A stretch of DNA of 64,000 bases from JBEBGV01 sp040081265 (GCA_040081265.1 JBEBGV010000005.1:1-64000), one strand, 5' to 3'. Positions 24,392-34,095 are shown, numbered from the stretch's first letter. Program-made: numbers and translations. The notes: generated by a model from the sequence alone, not told the origin.

Positions 24392-25588
24392 TTATCCCCG
24401 TCCTGCCTGTTGTGTGGAGGACAGGAAGTAGCACACGCCGCAGAGAAGAATTGAAGCCGCCGTCACGCTAAACGTGGCCGGCCCGCCAACGCGTCCAAGC
24501 AGGTAACCTCCCACAATCGGGCCGGCGCCGAAGCCAAGGCCCCCCAGCGCGGCCGCACCGAAGTAGCTGCCTCGAAGTTCCCCCTGCGCAAGCCGGTCGG
24601 TCTGCAGTTGCAGCGTGGGAAACAGGATCGCCTCGCCGAGGCTGAGCACCCACGTGACGACAATCCACGGCATGACCCCGGAGACAGGCAGGAGTGCATA
24701 GGCAAGGAAGGCCGCCGCAAAAAGCGCCAGGCCGCTATACGTGCGCACATAGAGATCGAAGCGACGGAAGAGCCGCAGCAGCGGAAACTGGAACACGACG
24801 ATGGTCACAGCGTTGGTCGTGAGGAGTGCGGTCACGAGCCCGACCGCACGCGTGCCCCCCTCGAGCCCCAGATACTGGATCAGGGTCGACTCCTGCTGCG
24901 CGTATGCGGCGATGGTCAGGAAGTTCGCCGCGATGAGCAGCAGGAAGCGTCGGTCGCGGCGGAGCACGCCGATGGCCACTCGCAAGCTTGAGCGCACCCT
25001 GGCATCGGGATGTACCACCTCAGGTGTCTGCCGAAACGCCCGGTTGAGCATCAGCGCGTAGAGGCCGTATGCGCCCGCGGTGATCCAGAAACTCGGCTGC
25101 CGCGCGGAGAGGCCAAAGTAGAGTCCGAGGAGCGGCCCGAGCGCGCCGCCGAGGTTGATCAGGAAATACCGCACGTGAAATGCGAGCTGGCGCACCTGCT
25201 GGTCCTCGATGCGGTCGGCAATCAGCGCCGTCCCTGGCGACTCGAGCGCCGCGCGCGTGAGGCCGACCAGAAACGCACCCGCCGCATACGCCGCCACGCT
25301 CTGCGCCAGCGCCAGCACGGCGTAGGCGAAGAAGGCCCCCACGCACCCGACGACCATGATCTTTCGACGGCCGAACCGATCGGAGAGGTTGCCCGAGTAG
25401 AAGCCGACCAGCCCGCTGGCCAGAAATGCGGAGCCGAGAATGCCGCCAATCTGCGCCGGAGGCAGGTGAAACTCGCGCGCGAGGATCACGGCGAGAAACG
25501 GCCACACCATGAAGAACGCCGTTCGCGTCAGCAGCGTGCCGACAAGCGTCATCCAGACCAGCGGTGGAAAGCTAATCGATGCCCACAT
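24392..25588 (-). CDS. MFS transporter
   Basis: A 398-residue protein with twelve hydrophobic segments. The loop between helices 2 and 3 has the MFS motif A form GNLSDRFGRRKIM (65-77), followed by an LVGLTRAALESPG motif in helix 4 region. Family resemblance is to the DHA1-type drug exporters. The ATG lies 17 nt inside the end of the upstream amidohydrolase gene, so the two are co-transcribed and the transporter may export or import that enzyme's substrate. The substrate is not predictable. Confidence 0.92.
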   Translation of the reverse strand: MWASISFPPLVWMTLVGTLLTRTAFFMVWPFLAVILAREFHLPPAQIGGILGSAFLASGLVGFYSGNLSDRFGRRKIMVVGCVGAFFAYAVLALAQSVAAYAAGAFLVGLTRAALESPGTALIADRIEDQQVRQLAFHVRYFLINLGGALGPLLGLYFGLSARQPSFWITAGAYGLYALMLNRAFRQTPEVVHPDARVRSSLRVAIGVLRRDRRFLLLIAANFLTIAAYAQQESTLIQYLGLEGGTRAVGLVTALLTTNAVTIVVFQFPLLRLFRRFDLYVRTYSGLALFAAAFLAYALLPVSGVMPWIVVTWVLSLGEAILFPTLQLQTDRLAQGELRGSYFGAAALGGLGFGAGPIVGGYLLGRVGGPATFSVTAASILLCGVCYFLSSTQQAGRG

Positions 25589-26996
25589 GCCCCTTCACAG
25601 AGTCGAGCAGCCGGCCGGTGTCGAAGCCGATGCCGTCCTTGAACACGGTCACGATCCGTTCGATGTCTTCGATGCGGGCGAGGGGGTTGCCGTCGAGCAC
25701 CACCAGGTCCGCCTGCTTTCCCACCTCGATGGAACCGATGCGGTCGGCAAGCTTGAGCAGCGTCGCCCCGTTCAGCGTGGCGATGCGAATGGCCTCTGGC
25801 ACTGTGAAACCTCCCTCGACGAGCATCTCGATGTTGCGCTGATCGCCAAAGCCGGGCAGCACTTGACCGTCCCCCGTCGGGTCGGCGCCGGCGACGAGCA
25901 GTCCACCCGCCTGGACGAACGCGCGCTCGAGTGCGACCTCCTTGCGCGAATCCGGGAACGTGACGTGCCCGAGTCCGAGCGTGCTCTGGCGACGATTCAC
26001 ATACGCGGTCAAGGTCGGCGGAGCCAGGGCGTCTCGAAATCGCTGCTGCACTTCGGGAAGTTCGGTGACGGCCAGCGTAGAGGTGATCGCCACGCGACGA
26101 CTGACCAGCAGTCGAATCAGGTCCGCGACCCTGGCGTCGGCGATGTCCAGCGCGTCAAACGCACTCGACTGTCCGGCAGGACACTCGTCAACCGACTTGC
26201 CCGCCACCCAGTCTGATGCGACGAGGAAGCCGTGCTCGAGGTTGTCGATGCCCATCTCCGCGGCTTCGCGGAACGTCACCGAGCACAGGTGGCCTGTCAC
26301 CATGAGCCCGTGTTCGTGCGCCGCCTTCACCGCTTCGGCCAGCGCCGCGCGAGGGATGGACGTATAGGCCTTGAACGAGTGGACGCCCCGCTCGGCCCAG
26401 TCCTCGATAAAGCGGCGCGCCTCGTCTGGCGTCGTGACCGCCGTCATGCCCTGGGAGGACAGACGGGGACCGTCCATGTACCCGGCCGTGATCAGCAGGT
26501 CCGGCCCAGGCACGAGCCCCATGTCGACGGCGCGCTTCACCTCCAGATCCGCCCGCGTGTTGAAACTGCCACCGGTGCGCGCGGTGGTGACACCGCCCGC
26601 CAGGTACATGCGCGGAAAGCTGAACGGATGGGCGGTGTAGGTCGAACCGGAGTTGCCGGTGGGATAGAACAGGTGCTCGTGAAGTCCGACCAGTCCAGGG
26701 ATGACGGTCCGACCGGTGAGATCGATCCGCTGGGCGCCCCGGGGAATCGGGACCCGTCCGCTCGCGCCGACGCCTGCGATCCGGCCATCGACCATCAGGA
26801 CGGTCTGGTCCTCCCGCGCGGCGGCACCGGTGCCATCGATGACGCGAACGTGCTCGAGCGCTACGATCGGGGCGCGTACGGTGGCAAACATCGCGACGCC
26901 CGGCGTCAACACGGCCTGCGCCGTGAGCGGCCTGCGCCCGGGGGCCAGGGCAAGTAACACGGCGAGGGCCGCGGTCAGGACGTCGCGTCGGCGCAT
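25572..26996 (-). CDS. Secreted imidazolonepropionase-like amidohydrolase
   Basis: The ATG at 26996 starts an RR-type signal peptide (MRRRDVLTAALAVLLALAPG); TAGACT ends 7 nt upstream, a leaderless arrangement. The 474-residue product is an amidohydrolase-superfamily TIM barrel: GLHEHLFYP holds the HxH metal motif, GHLCSV and LEHGF the third and fourth histidines, and GADPTGD the catalytic Asp. The C-terminal NGATLLKLADRIGSIEVGKQ ADLVVLDGNP stretch, split here, is the small beta domain typical of the family. It may act on a cyclic amide or dipeptide. The MFS transporter gene overlaps its end, and the solute-binding protein gene diverges from it. Confidence 0.93.
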   Translation of the reverse strand: MRRRDVLTAALAVLLALAPGRRPLTAQAVLTPGVAMFATVRAPIVALEHVRVIDGTGAAAREDQTVLMVDGRIAGVGASGRVPIPRGAQRIDLTGRTVIPGLVGLHEHLFYPTGNSGSTYTAHPFSFPRMYLAGGVTTARTGGSFNTRADLEVKRAVDMGLVPGPDLLITAGYMDGPRLSSQGMTAVTTPDEARRFIEDWAERGVHSFKAYTSIPRAALAEAVKAAHEHGLMVTGHLCSVTFREAAEMGIDNLEHGFLVASDWVAGKSVDECPAGQSSAFDALDIADARVADLIRLLVSRRVAITSTLAVTELPEVQQRFRDALAPPTLTAYVNRRQSTLGLGHVTFPDSRKEVALERAFVQAGGLLVAGADPTGDGQVLPGFGDQRNIEMLVEGGFTVPEAIRIATLNGATLLKLADRIGSIEVGKQADLVVLDGNPLARIEDIERIVTVFKDGIGFDTGRLLDSVKGHVGID

Positions 26997-27003
26997 CTCA
27001 GGA

Positions 27004-27009
27004 AGTCTA
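27004..27009 (-). promoter_or_regulatory. -10 box TAGACT of amidohydrolase gene
   Basis: On the minus strand TAGACT ends seven nt before ATG 26996, as in other leaderless starts of the window. Confidence 0.5.
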
Positions 27010-27050
27010 GCGCGAGGCGTGATGCTGGCGTGTGGCGAGGGATCACCACC

Positions 27051-27056
27051 TATAAT
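27051..27056 (+). promoter_or_regulatory. -10 box TATAAT of the solute-binding protein gene
   Basis: A consensus TATAAT ends 11 nt before ATG 27068. No clear -35 hexamer is seen. There is no Shine-Dalgarno site, so the mRNA should be nearly leaderless. Confidence 0.65.
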
Positions 27057-27067
27057 TGCGGCCACAA

Positions 27068-27886
27068 ATGCGACCAGACATGCCCCGCATCGGCGCGGTC
27101 CTGGCGGCGGTGCTCCTGCCAGCCGTCATGGCCACCGCACAGTCGATCAGCCCGGTGGCGAAAGCGGAGATCGCGCCAACCGGCACACTGCGCGCCGGGA
27201 TCAACTACAACAACCCCTTGCTGGCGCAACGCGACCCCGCCACCGGCGAACTCCACGGAATCGCCGTGGACCTCTCGCGCGAGTTGGCGCGGCGCATTGG
27301 CGTCCCTGTCGTGCTGATTCCGTACGACGCCGCGGGCAAGATCAGCGACGCTGTCAGGAGCGGCGCCTGGGACGTCGCCTACCTCGGCATCGACCCGGCA
27401 CGCGCGAACGACATCGACTTCACCGCTGCCTACATCGAGCTGGAGGGCACCTATCTCGTGCCTGCCGGCTCACCCCTGAGGCGGGTTGAAGATGTGGACC
27501 GTGAGGGGGTGCGCATCGCGGTGACCTCGAAGAGCGCGTACGATCTGTTCCTCAGCCGTGAACTCAAGCGCGCGACGATCGTTCACGCCGCAAACACACC
27601 AGAGTCGATCGCACTCATGGTCTCGCAGAAGCTGGACGCCGTCGCGGCGGTACGAACCGCCCTGATCGCCAGCGCCAGGCAGATCCCCGGTTCGCAGGTG
27701 CTCGCCGGCCACTTCATGACGATTCCTCAGGCGGCCGGCGTACCCAGGGGTCGTCCCGCGGCGGCGCGCTATCTCGCGGAGTTCATCGAGAACGTGAAGG
27801 CGTCAGGGTTCGTCGCGGCTGCGCTCGCTCGACATGGCCTGACCGCGGACGATGCCATCGTGGCGCCGCCCGCATCAATCCGGTAG
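27068..27886 (+). CDS. Periplasmic solute-binding protein (family 3)
   Basis: A 272-residue protein with signal peptide (about residues 6-26, MPRIGAVLAAVLLPAVMATA region) and the family-3 extracellular solute-binding fold: GTLRAGINYNNPLL, GIAVDLSRELARRIGVPVVL, GAWDVAYLGIDPARANDIDF, FTAAYIELEGTYLV and ESIALMVSQKLDAVAAVRTA. In this family such proteins deliver amino acids to ABC transporters or serve as sensors. No permease or ATPase gene lies nearby, so it may act alone or with a distant transporter. An N-terminal start at ATG 27080 is possible. The hydrolase gene follows after 8 nt on the same strand. Confidence 0.9.
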   Translation: MRPDMPRIGAVLAAVLLPAVMATAQSISPVAKAEIAPTGTLRAGINYNNPLLAQRDPATGELHGIAVDLSRELARRIGVPVVLIPYDAAGKISDAVRSGAWDVAYLGIDPARANDIDFTAAYIELEGTYLVPAGSPLRRVEDVDREGVRIAVTSKSAYDLFLSRELKRATIVHAANTPESIALMVSQKLDAVAAVRTALIASARQIPGSQVLAGHFMTIPQAAGVPRGRPAAARYLAEFIENVKASGFVAAALARHGLTADDAIVAPPASIR

Positions 27887-27894
27887 GAGGCGTC

Positions 27895-29205
27895 ATGAGA
27901 CAGTTGCTCACGTTCGTGCTCGGCCTCGTCGCCACGTTCGCATCGGCGCAGACACCGTCCGCACCAGTTCCGGCTGCAACCACCGGCATGCTGCCTGATG
28001 GCACCGCCTACCGGATCGATGTGCCGCCCAACTGGAACGGCACGCTCCTCATCGGCCTCGACTACGCCGCCGGACAGACCTCCCCCACCAGTGTGGCGCT
28101 GCTCGCAAAGGGCTACGCGATGGCTGGCACCACGCGGCTGGTCACCGGCTGGGACGTCACCAGGTCGATCGCTAATCAGATCGCAACGCTCGATCTGTTC
28201 ACGCAACGGCATCGCGCACCAGCCCGTGTATTTGTCCTCGGGTCGTCGCTCGGTGCACACACCGGCGCCGCCACTATTCAGGCCAGGCCCGAGCGCTTCG
28301 CCGGGGCGGTCCTGATGTGCGGCGGACTGGCCGGAGCCGTGGGCCTGTGGAACAGCAAGCTTGACGCGGTATTTGTGGCCAGGACGCTGATCGCGCCCGA
28401 GACATCGTTGCCGGTCATTGCCATTCCTGATGACTTCGCCACCAGCGCCCGGCCGGCCTGGCTGAAAGCCCTCGCCGCTGCGCAACAGACGCCGGAGGGG
28501 CGCGCGAGGATCGCGCTGGCCGCGGTCATCGCCCTGCTGCCCACGTGGTCTGACCCGCGCAAACCGCAACCACTCGGCTCCAATCTGGCCGCGCTTCAGG
28601 AAGGGCTCTACGACAGCCTCGCGGGCGGCCCCTTGCCGGTCATCGGGCAGGCGATGAGCAGCCGCAACGAGATCGAACGTCGCAGCGGCGGGAACCTCTC
28701 CTCCAACGTGGGAATCGACTACAGCGACCTGCTCCAGCGAAGCGGTCACTCCGATATCGTCGCTGCGCTCTATCGCCAGGCCGGGCTGGATCTCGACGCC
28801 GACCTCAAGATGCTGGCACAGGCACCTCGCGTCAACGCCGACGCGAAAGCCCGCGCGTGGGCGGCTCCCGGCGTCTGGGACGGCGCGCTTCGCGTGCCAG
28901 TGCTCACCGTCAACGGGATCGGCGACAACATCTCGCCGGTGTCAGGTCAGGATGCCTACCAGCGCAGCGTCGAGAGCGCTGGCCGGGGCGACATGCTTCG
29001 CCAGACCTACACGAACACTGCCGGGCACTGCGGCTTCTCGCCAGGCGAGACAGTGGCCGCTGTGGACGCGCTGAGCGCCCGGGTTGCCACGGGGCGCTGG
29101 GGCGACAGCACCAATCCATTCGTGCTGAACGCCGCGGCAGAAGCGGTGGCGCCGGGGCCGGCGCGGTTCGTGCCCTATCAGCCGGCACCTTTTCTGCGCC
29201 GATAG
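27895..29205 (+). CDS. Secreted alpha/beta hydrolase
   Basis: A 436-residue protein with signal peptide (MRQLLTFVLGLVATFASAQT) preceded by TAGGAGG. The alpha/beta hydrolase elements are the nucleophile elbow GSSLGAHTG (Ser in GSSLG), VLTVNGIGDNISPV with the probable catalytic Asp, and NTAGHCGFS with the His. The oxyanion region is GTLLIGLDYA. Long insertions between the nucleophile and acid suggest a lid. The substrate may be an ester, perhaps linked to the preceding solute-binding protein. It overlaps no gene, is 8 nt after 27886 and likely shares its promoter. Confidence 0.88.
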   Translation: MRQLLTFVLGLVATFASAQTPSAPVPAATTGMLPDGTAYRIDVPPNWNGTLLIGLDYAAGQTSPTSVALLAKGYAMAGTTRLVTGWDVTRSIANQIATLDLFTQRHRAPARVFVLGSSLGAHTGAATIQARPERFAGAVLMCGGLAGAVGLWNSKLDAVFVARTLIAPETSLPVIAIPDDFATSARPAWLKALAAAQQTPEGRARIALAAVIALLPTWSDPRKPQPLGSNLAALQEGLYDSLAGGPLPVIGQAMSSRNEIERRSGGNLSSNVGIDYSDLLQRSGHSDIVAALYRQAGLDLDADLKMLAQAPRVNADAKARAWAAPGVWDGALRVPVLTVNGIGDNISPVSGQDAYQRSVESAGRGDMLRQTYTNTAGHCGFSPGETVAAVDALSARVATGRWGDSTNPFVLNAAAEAVAPGPARFVPYQPAPFLRR

Positions 29206-29239
29206 CTCGGAAAGGCTGGGGCTGCTAAACTCCGGCACC

Positions 29240-29971
29240 ATGAGTCCCGCGGCAGACGTCGTTGCACTTCCTGCGTCACGTGTCACCCGGCGCCCACGTC
29301 GGCTCTTCTTTGTCGCGCTTCCGGTGCTGATGGGCCTCGCGGTATTCATCGGCTTTGCCCCGAGTTACTACTTGAAAGGGGCCTTCGGCACCCCATCGCT
29401 CACGGGGTTGTATCACGTCCACGGGCTGCTCTTCACCAGCTGGATGCTGCTGATGATCGCGCAGCCGTTGCTGGTGATGACGCGACGCACCGACCTGCAT
29501 CGACGAATCGGCTCGATCGCAGCCCTGCTCATCGTGGCCATGGTGATCGCTGCCTGTTTTGTGGCCGTCGATGGCGGAAGACGGGGCGCGGCACCGCCCG
29601 GGATTCCGCCGCTTGCCTTCATGCTCGTGCCGATGGCAACCGTCGTCGTCTTTCCGGCTCTCACCGGTGCCGCCCTGTTCTGGCGCAACACTCCGCAGAC
29701 ACACAAGCGTCTGATGCTCATCGCCACCATGGAACTCATCCCCGCCGGCTTTGGCAGATGGACGCTACTGGCCTCGAGCGGGCCGCTCGGGTTCTTCGGG
29801 ACCACAGACCTCTTCCTGGTCGCGATGCTGATCTACGACAAGGTGACTACCCGTCGGTTTCACCCTGCCACGATCTATGGAGGCGCGTTCCTGATAGCCT
29901 CACAGGTCGCCCGCGTGGCGCTGAGCGGGACAGCCACGTGGCAGTCGCTTGCGGCATGGCTCATCGCCTGA
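29240..29971 (+). CDS. Multi-pass membrane protein, orphan family
   Basis: A 243-residue protein with about six hydrophobic helices. Histidines are placed near helix ends: YHVHGLLFTSWMLLM, RRTDLHRRIGSIAALL, NTPQTHKRLMLIATMEL. The pattern resembles small heme- or quinone-associated membrane proteins in Acidobacteriota and Proteobacteria, with no assigned function. A TAAACT box ends 8 nt before ATG 29240 without a Shine-Dalgarno site. The methyltransferase gene starts five bases after the stop. Confidence 0.83.
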   Translation: MSPAADVVALPASRVTRRPRRLFFVALPVLMGLAVFIGFAPSYYLKGAFGTPSLTGLYHVHGLLFTSWMLLMIAQPLLVMTRRTDLHRRIGSIAALLIVAMVIAACFVAVDGGRRGAAPPGIPPLAFMLVPMATVVVFPALTGAALFWRNTPQTHKRLMLIATMELIPAGFGRWTLLASSGPLGFFGTTDLFLVAMLIYDKVTTRRFHPATIYGGAFLIASQVARVALSGTATWQSLAAWLIA

Positions 29972-29975
29972 GCGC

Positions 29976-30707
29976 ATGATTCCACGAGCGGTGATCACCG
30001 CACTCGGCAGGGTGCACCGGGGCTTTGCCGACGCGTGGGCTCGCGATCTCAATACGTCGAGGCGGAAGCTGCTTGGCATCGATCGCACGGTCACGCATCG
30101 ATATCTGGAGAGCCACTCCATCCGCAAGCTTCACCTTGGCTGCGGCAGAAACCTGCTCCCCGGATGGCTCAACTCCGACTTCTTTCCGAAGTCGCCCGCG
30201 GTGCTTCATCTGGACGCGAGAGGCCGCTTCCCGCTTCAGGACGGACAGTTCGATTTCGTCTTCAGCGAGCACATGATCGAGCACATTGCCTACGCCAAGG
30301 GCTCCTCGATGGTGAACGAGTCCTTCCGCGTGCTCAAGCCGGGAGGCACGCTGCGCATCTCGACGCCGGACCTGGCCTTCCTGCTGGACCTGCGACGCAG
30401 CGACCGCACGCCGCTCCAGGAGGAATACATCCGCTGGTCGACCCACAAGTTCATGAAAGCCGCACCCTACGCTGATGACACGTTCGTCATCAACAACTTC
30501 GTGCGACGGTGGGGTCACCTGTTCATCTATGACGAGAAGACGTTGCGGGCGACGTTTGTCGCCGCTGGCTTCGAGAACGTGGTGCGGTGCGCCCTCAATG
30601 AGAGCGCGCACCAGGAATTGCGCGGGCTGGAGAACGAGAAGAGGATGCCGAAGGGATTCCTCCAGCTCGAGACGATGACGCTCGAGGGATCGAAGCCGAT
30701 GCGGTGA
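29976..30707 (+). CDS. Class I SAM-dependent methyltransferase
   Basis: A 243-residue methyltransferase: motif I is KLHLGCGRNLLPGWLNSDF (about 50-68), the acidic residue after strand 2 is in VLHLDARG, FDFVFSEHMIEHI is post-II and EHIAY the typical methyltransferase-11 post-motif, and RVLKPGGTLRISTPDL is motif III. It resembles methyltransferases acting on polysaccharide or sugar substrates in glycan clusters, but no glycan genes are adjacent. The ATG at 29976 is four bases after the preceding stop; coupling is likely. The end is followed convergently by 30709-31110. Confidence 0.9.
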   Translation: MIPRAVITALGRVHRGFADAWARDLNTSRRKLLGIDRTVTHRYLESHSIRKLHLGCGRNLLPGWLNSDFFPKSPAVLHLDARGRFPLQDGQFDFVFSEHMIEHIAYAKGSSMVNESFRVLKPGGTLRISTPDLAFLLDLRRSDRTPLQEEYIRWSTHKFMKAAPYADDTFVINNFVRRWGHLFIYDEKTLRATFVAAGFENVVRCALNESAHQELRGLENEKRMPKGFLQLETMTLEGSKPMR

Positions 30708-30708
30708 G

Positions 30709-31110
30709 CTACCGCGGGCGCTTCAGGATGACCCTCAGCCCCGTCGCCGTTGGTGCCTGCAGGCTGATAGCTTCCCAGCCGTCGCGGCCCGCAGCCGTCA
30801 GCACCGCCGCCACGTCCTGCGAGGGCGATACCGTCAGCACCTGATACTCCCAGGGCTGGCGTGCATGTCGAATCGGAGCCATCTCAGACACCGTCACCGA
30901 TGACGTCCCGGCGAGCTGAACCGGCATCGGGGTGTTCAGAGACACCGCCTCGATCGAGACCGCCACTGCGTCTGCCGCACTGCGATTCTGGACCCAGACC
31001 CTGGCGGGGTCGATCTCACCCGCCCGACCCTGGGGCGGTGCCGCCACAAGGGCCGACGCGGCGACGAGTACGAGGCATCCGGACACGACCGTCACAAGCA
31101 TTCGTTTCAT
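30709..31110 (-). CDS. Small secreted orphan protein
   Basis: A 133-residue protein with signal peptide (MKRMLVTVVSGCLVLVAASA) and GAGGAG just before ATG 31110. The mature part has VWVQNRSAADAVAVSIEAVS and the end PWEYQVLTVSPSQDVAAVLT with GRDGWEAISL, a pattern seen in DUF4177-like domains (a WEY...GWE arrangement). This suggests a small alpha/beta domain. Function unknown. It lies between convergent methyltransferase and the M16 peptidase gene, same strand as the latter. Confidence 0.78.
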   Translation of the reverse strand: MKRMLVTVVSGCLVLVAASALVAAPPQGRAGEIDPARVWVQNRSAADAVAVSIEAVSLNTPMPVQLAGTSSVTVSEMAPIRHARQPWEYQVLTVSPSQDVAAVLTAAGRDGWEAISLQAPTATGLRVILKRPR

Positions 31111-31145
31111 GACCACTCCTCTGAACCTGCATGCGCCGCAACCCT

Positions 31146-34013
31146 CTACTGCCGTTCCGGCATAAGGGTGATCTTCACGTAGTTAGCGGGGTCGAAGTAC
31201 CTCGTTGCGGCATCCCGTATCGTCGCGCCGGTGAGCGCCGCGATTTCCTGACGCAAATCCAGCTTGGCGAGATTGGCCACGTCGCCATCCTCATAGCGGC
31301 TCGCAATCTCATTGAGCAGGTAGCCGTTCTCCTGGCTGGTCCTGTCCTGCTCGCGCACCAGCACTTCACGGACACGGCCCACCTGGTCCGGCGAGAGCAG
31401 CGTGTTCCGGACAAACGAGAGCTCCTCGAAGACACGTCTCACAAGCGCGTCGACGCGCTCCGGGTCGCAGGTCCAGTCGATCCGAACGCGATACTCGGGC
31501 TTCGGGAACCGGTAGGTATCCTGATCAACGGTGATGGCGTAGGTTCCGCCGAGCTCTTCGCGAATGGCGTCGCTCAGCCGCGACTGGAGCAGCAGGACCG
31601 CGGTGCGCAGGGCCAGCTTGCCGGCATCGTTGTAGTCAAAGGGACCTGAAAAGACGATCGACACCTGGCTCTTCGGAGCGATGCCCTTCTCAACCGTCTT
31701 TTCGATGACACCGCGGGGCAGGGCGACGCCAGGATCCCGCCAGGTCTCCCGCGCACCTGTCGCTGGCAGGCTGGCCAGATAGGTCTCGACGAATGGTCGA
31801 ATCATCTCAGGCGTGAAGCTGCCGACAAAGGTGAACGTAAAGTTGCCCGCATTGGCGAATCGGGCCTTGTAGAACGCCATCGCCGTGTCCAGGTTCCACC
31901 GCGCCACCGACTCCGGCGTCAGGGGCTGACGACGTGGGTGGTTCATGCTGAACGCCGAGTCGAGCGCCTGACCAAAGACGTAGTCCGGACTCGCCGTCTG
32001 GTTCGCCAGCAGTCCCAGCGCCTGTGCCTTGAGCGCGGCAAATGCGGTCGGATCGGCGCGCGGCTGCGTGAACTGCAGATAGATGAGCTGGAACAGCGTC
32101 TCGAGATCCTGAGGCGCACTGCCGCCGCCCATCCCCTGCCGCGTCTCGGTGATGAACGGCCTCACCGCAACCGCCTTGCCCGACAGCATCTTGTCGAGGA
32201 CGGGGGCCGAGAACTTCGCCACACCACCCGCTGGAACGAGGTCGTCGGCGGCACGGGCAGAGACAAAGTCCTGATCACTGGCCAATGAGGTTCCGCCGGG
32301 AGCCGTCGCACGGAAGAGAATCTGATCGGCCTTGAGCGTCGTCGGCTTGAGCACGACAGTGGCGCCGTTGGACAACGTCCACTCGATGATCCCGTTCCCC
32401 CGATCCGTTGTCTTTGCCACGCTGCCGCGCGCCGGCGGCGCGTCCATGAGCATCTGCCCCGCGCCCGCGTCCACGTACGCCTCGAGCCGTCTGGCGGACG
32501 CGGCCGTGACGGTCGCGGCAAGTTGCGTTTCGCTCGGCAGGACTGCACCGGCAAGCTCCGGCGCCTGGACCACTACGAGGCGGTTCTGTTCCGGGAACCA
32601 GTCACCGGCAAGCGCGTTCATCTCACGAAGGGTAATCTCGGGAATGAACCGACGATGAAACGCCAGCTCCTGCCAGATGGTCGGAAGGGCTTCGCGCTGA
32701 AGGAAGTTTCGCGTGTACTCGTCAGCGCGGCTCTCGGACTCGCGGTCAGGGCTTTCCTGAGCAGCGCGTTCAGAACCCGCCATGTTCGCCTGCTTGGCGC
32801 GCTCGAGCTCAGTCGCCGTGAAGCCGAACCGTGACACCCTCTGGAGTTCCGTGACCAGCGCGTCGAGGCCGCGTGTCACCCCATCGTTGGCCACCAGGGC
32901 CTGCAGGATGGCCTGGTCGCGGGTACGCGGTGCCGGAAAGAGCCCGCGGCCGGCAGCCGCGTTCAGGAAGGGCGGCCGGTCGGCTTGAGTCAGCTCATCA
33001 AAGCGGTCGCCGAGCATCTGGGCGAACAGCTGGTCCTTCATGATGTCGCGGTAGCCGCCGACGGTGCCCTGGTTGCGCGCCGGACGCAGATTACTGAGCT
33101 GCACGACCGTCGACGTGCTCTCCTTGTCTGTCACCACGGTGTAGCGAGTGCCAGCATGCTCGGGCACATCGAAGTTGGGCCGCGGCCGCTCCGGCTCAGG
33201 GTTGGTGAGCTTCGAAAAGCGATCCCTGATCATCCTGCCGACGACATTGCGATCAATGTCGCCGACGACGATCACCGCCATCAGGTCGGGGCGGTACCAG
33301 TCGCGATAGAACCGGACGAGCTGCTCACGCTGCGCAGACTGGATGACCTCGGGCGTGCCGATCGGCGCGCGATCCGCGTAGCGGGACCCCTGGAGCTGCG
33401 CACGCCGCACCTTGTCGTTGGTCCGCTCGTCTGCACCGAGGTTGCGCCGCCACTCGGCGAGCACGATGGCGCGCTGACGCTCGATCGCGGCGGGATCGAA
33501 GGTGGCACCGCCAGCCCAGTCTTCGAGAACGCTCAGCGCGGTGTCGAGGACACCGGGGATATCGGTCGGGACGCGCAACGTGTACTGCGTGTCATCGAAG
33601 CTGGTCTCGGCGTTGGCGTCTCCACCGATGCTCAGGCCAAGGGAGCCGAGGAAGTCGTTGATACTTTGCCCGGGGAAGTTGCGGGAGCCCTCGAACTGCA
33701 TGTGCTCGACAAAGTGCGCGAGGCCGCGCTGATCCTCGTCTTCGAGGGCTGATCCCGCCTTGACGACCAGACGCAGTTCCGCCCTGCGGGCAGGCCTGGC
33801 GTTGGGGCGCACATAGTAGCGGAGGCCGTTGGGCAGGGCGCCAACCAGGACGTCCGGGTCAACCGGCATGTCCTCCGCAAGGGGATAGGACGCGACCGAT
33901 GCGGCGGTTGTCTCTCGGCCGGTCGGCGTCTGTGCCGAGGTATACGGCAGGGCGACGATGAGCCAAAGGGCGAGCGCCCCACACACACTCTGCCTGAGCG
34001 TCTGGGAAATCAT
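31146..34013 (-). CDS. Secreted M16-family zinc metallopeptidase
   Basis: A 955-residue protein with signal peptide (about 8-27). It contains two M16 half-units, as in pitrilysin-type proteases. The first has the inverted zinc motif HFVEH (H100, E103, H104), with GLRYYVRPNARPARRAELRL before it and Glu187 in IVLAEWRR after it as the third ligand. The second half (about 510-955) has no HxxEH and provides the clamshell partner; M16 C-terminal motifs are FTFTFVGSFTPEMIRPFVET and LSDAIREELGGTYAI. It should digest peptides in the periplasm. It diverges from feoA; no operon partner. Confidence 0.95.
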   Translation of the reverse strand: MISQTLRQSVCGALALWLIVALPYTSAQTPTGRETTAASVASYPLAEDMPVDPDVLVGALPNGLRYYVRPNARPARRAELRLVVKAGSALEDEDQRGLAHFVEHMQFEGSRNFPGQSINDFLGSLGLSIGGDANAETSFDDTQYTLRVPTDIPGVLDTALSVLEDWAGGATFDPAAIERQRAIVLAEWRRNLGADERTNDKVRRAQLQGSRYADRAPIGTPEVIQSAQREQLVRFYRDWYRPDLMAVIVVGDIDRNVVGRMIRDRFSKLTNPEPERPRPNFDVPEHAGTRYTVVTDKESTSTVVQLSNLRPARNQGTVGGYRDIMKDQLFAQMLGDRFDELTQADRPPFLNAAAGRGLFPAPRTRDQAILQALVANDGVTRGLDALVTELQRVSRFGFTATELERAKQANMAGSERAAQESPDRESESRADEYTRNFLQREALPTIWQELAFHRRFIPEITLREMNALAGDWFPEQNRLVVVQAPELAGAVLPSETQLAATVTAASARRLEAYVDAGAGQMLMDAPPARGSVAKTTDRGNGIIEWTLSNGATVVLKPTTLKADQILFRATAPGGTSLASDQDFVSARAADDLVPAGGVAKFSAPVLDKMLSGKAVAVRPFITETRQGMGGGSAPQDLETLFQLIYLQFTQPRADPTAFAALKAQALGLLANQTASPDYVFGQALDSAFSMNHPRRQPLTPESVARWNLDTAMAFYKARFANAGNFTFTFVGSFTPEMIRPFVETYLASLPATGARETWRDPGVALPRGVIEKTVEKGIAPKSQVSIVFSGPFDYNDAGKLALRTAVLLLQSRLSDAIREELGGTYAITVDQDTYRFPKPEYRVRIDWTCDPERVDALVRRVFEELSFVRNTLLSPDQVGRVREVLVREQDRTSQENGYLLNEIASRYEDGDVANLAKLDLRQEIAALTGATIRDAATRYFDPANYVKITLMPERQ

Positions 34014-34059
34014 GGGCTAATGGTATAGGACGCGCGCGCCCGGCGGTCTGTAACGATTC

Positions 34060-34074
34060 TGAGAACTAGTCTCA
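34060..34074. promoter_or_regulatory. Fur-like palindrome at the feoAB promoter
   Basis: TGAGAACTAGTCTCA has a 7-1-7 symmetry (TGAGA and TCTCA arms exact). It overlaps the expected -35 position of a TAGGAT -10 box (34083-34088), which ends 7 nt before the feoA ATG. An iron-dependent repressor such as Fur or a DtxR-type protein could act here. Confidence 0.5.
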
Positions 34075-34095
34075 AATCGTAGTAGGATCGGACCA

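Noticed and set aside
24503..24528. GTAACC inside the MFS gene.
   Set aside because: CGAA is not present at the 16-nt spacing, so it is not a SigF-type promoter.
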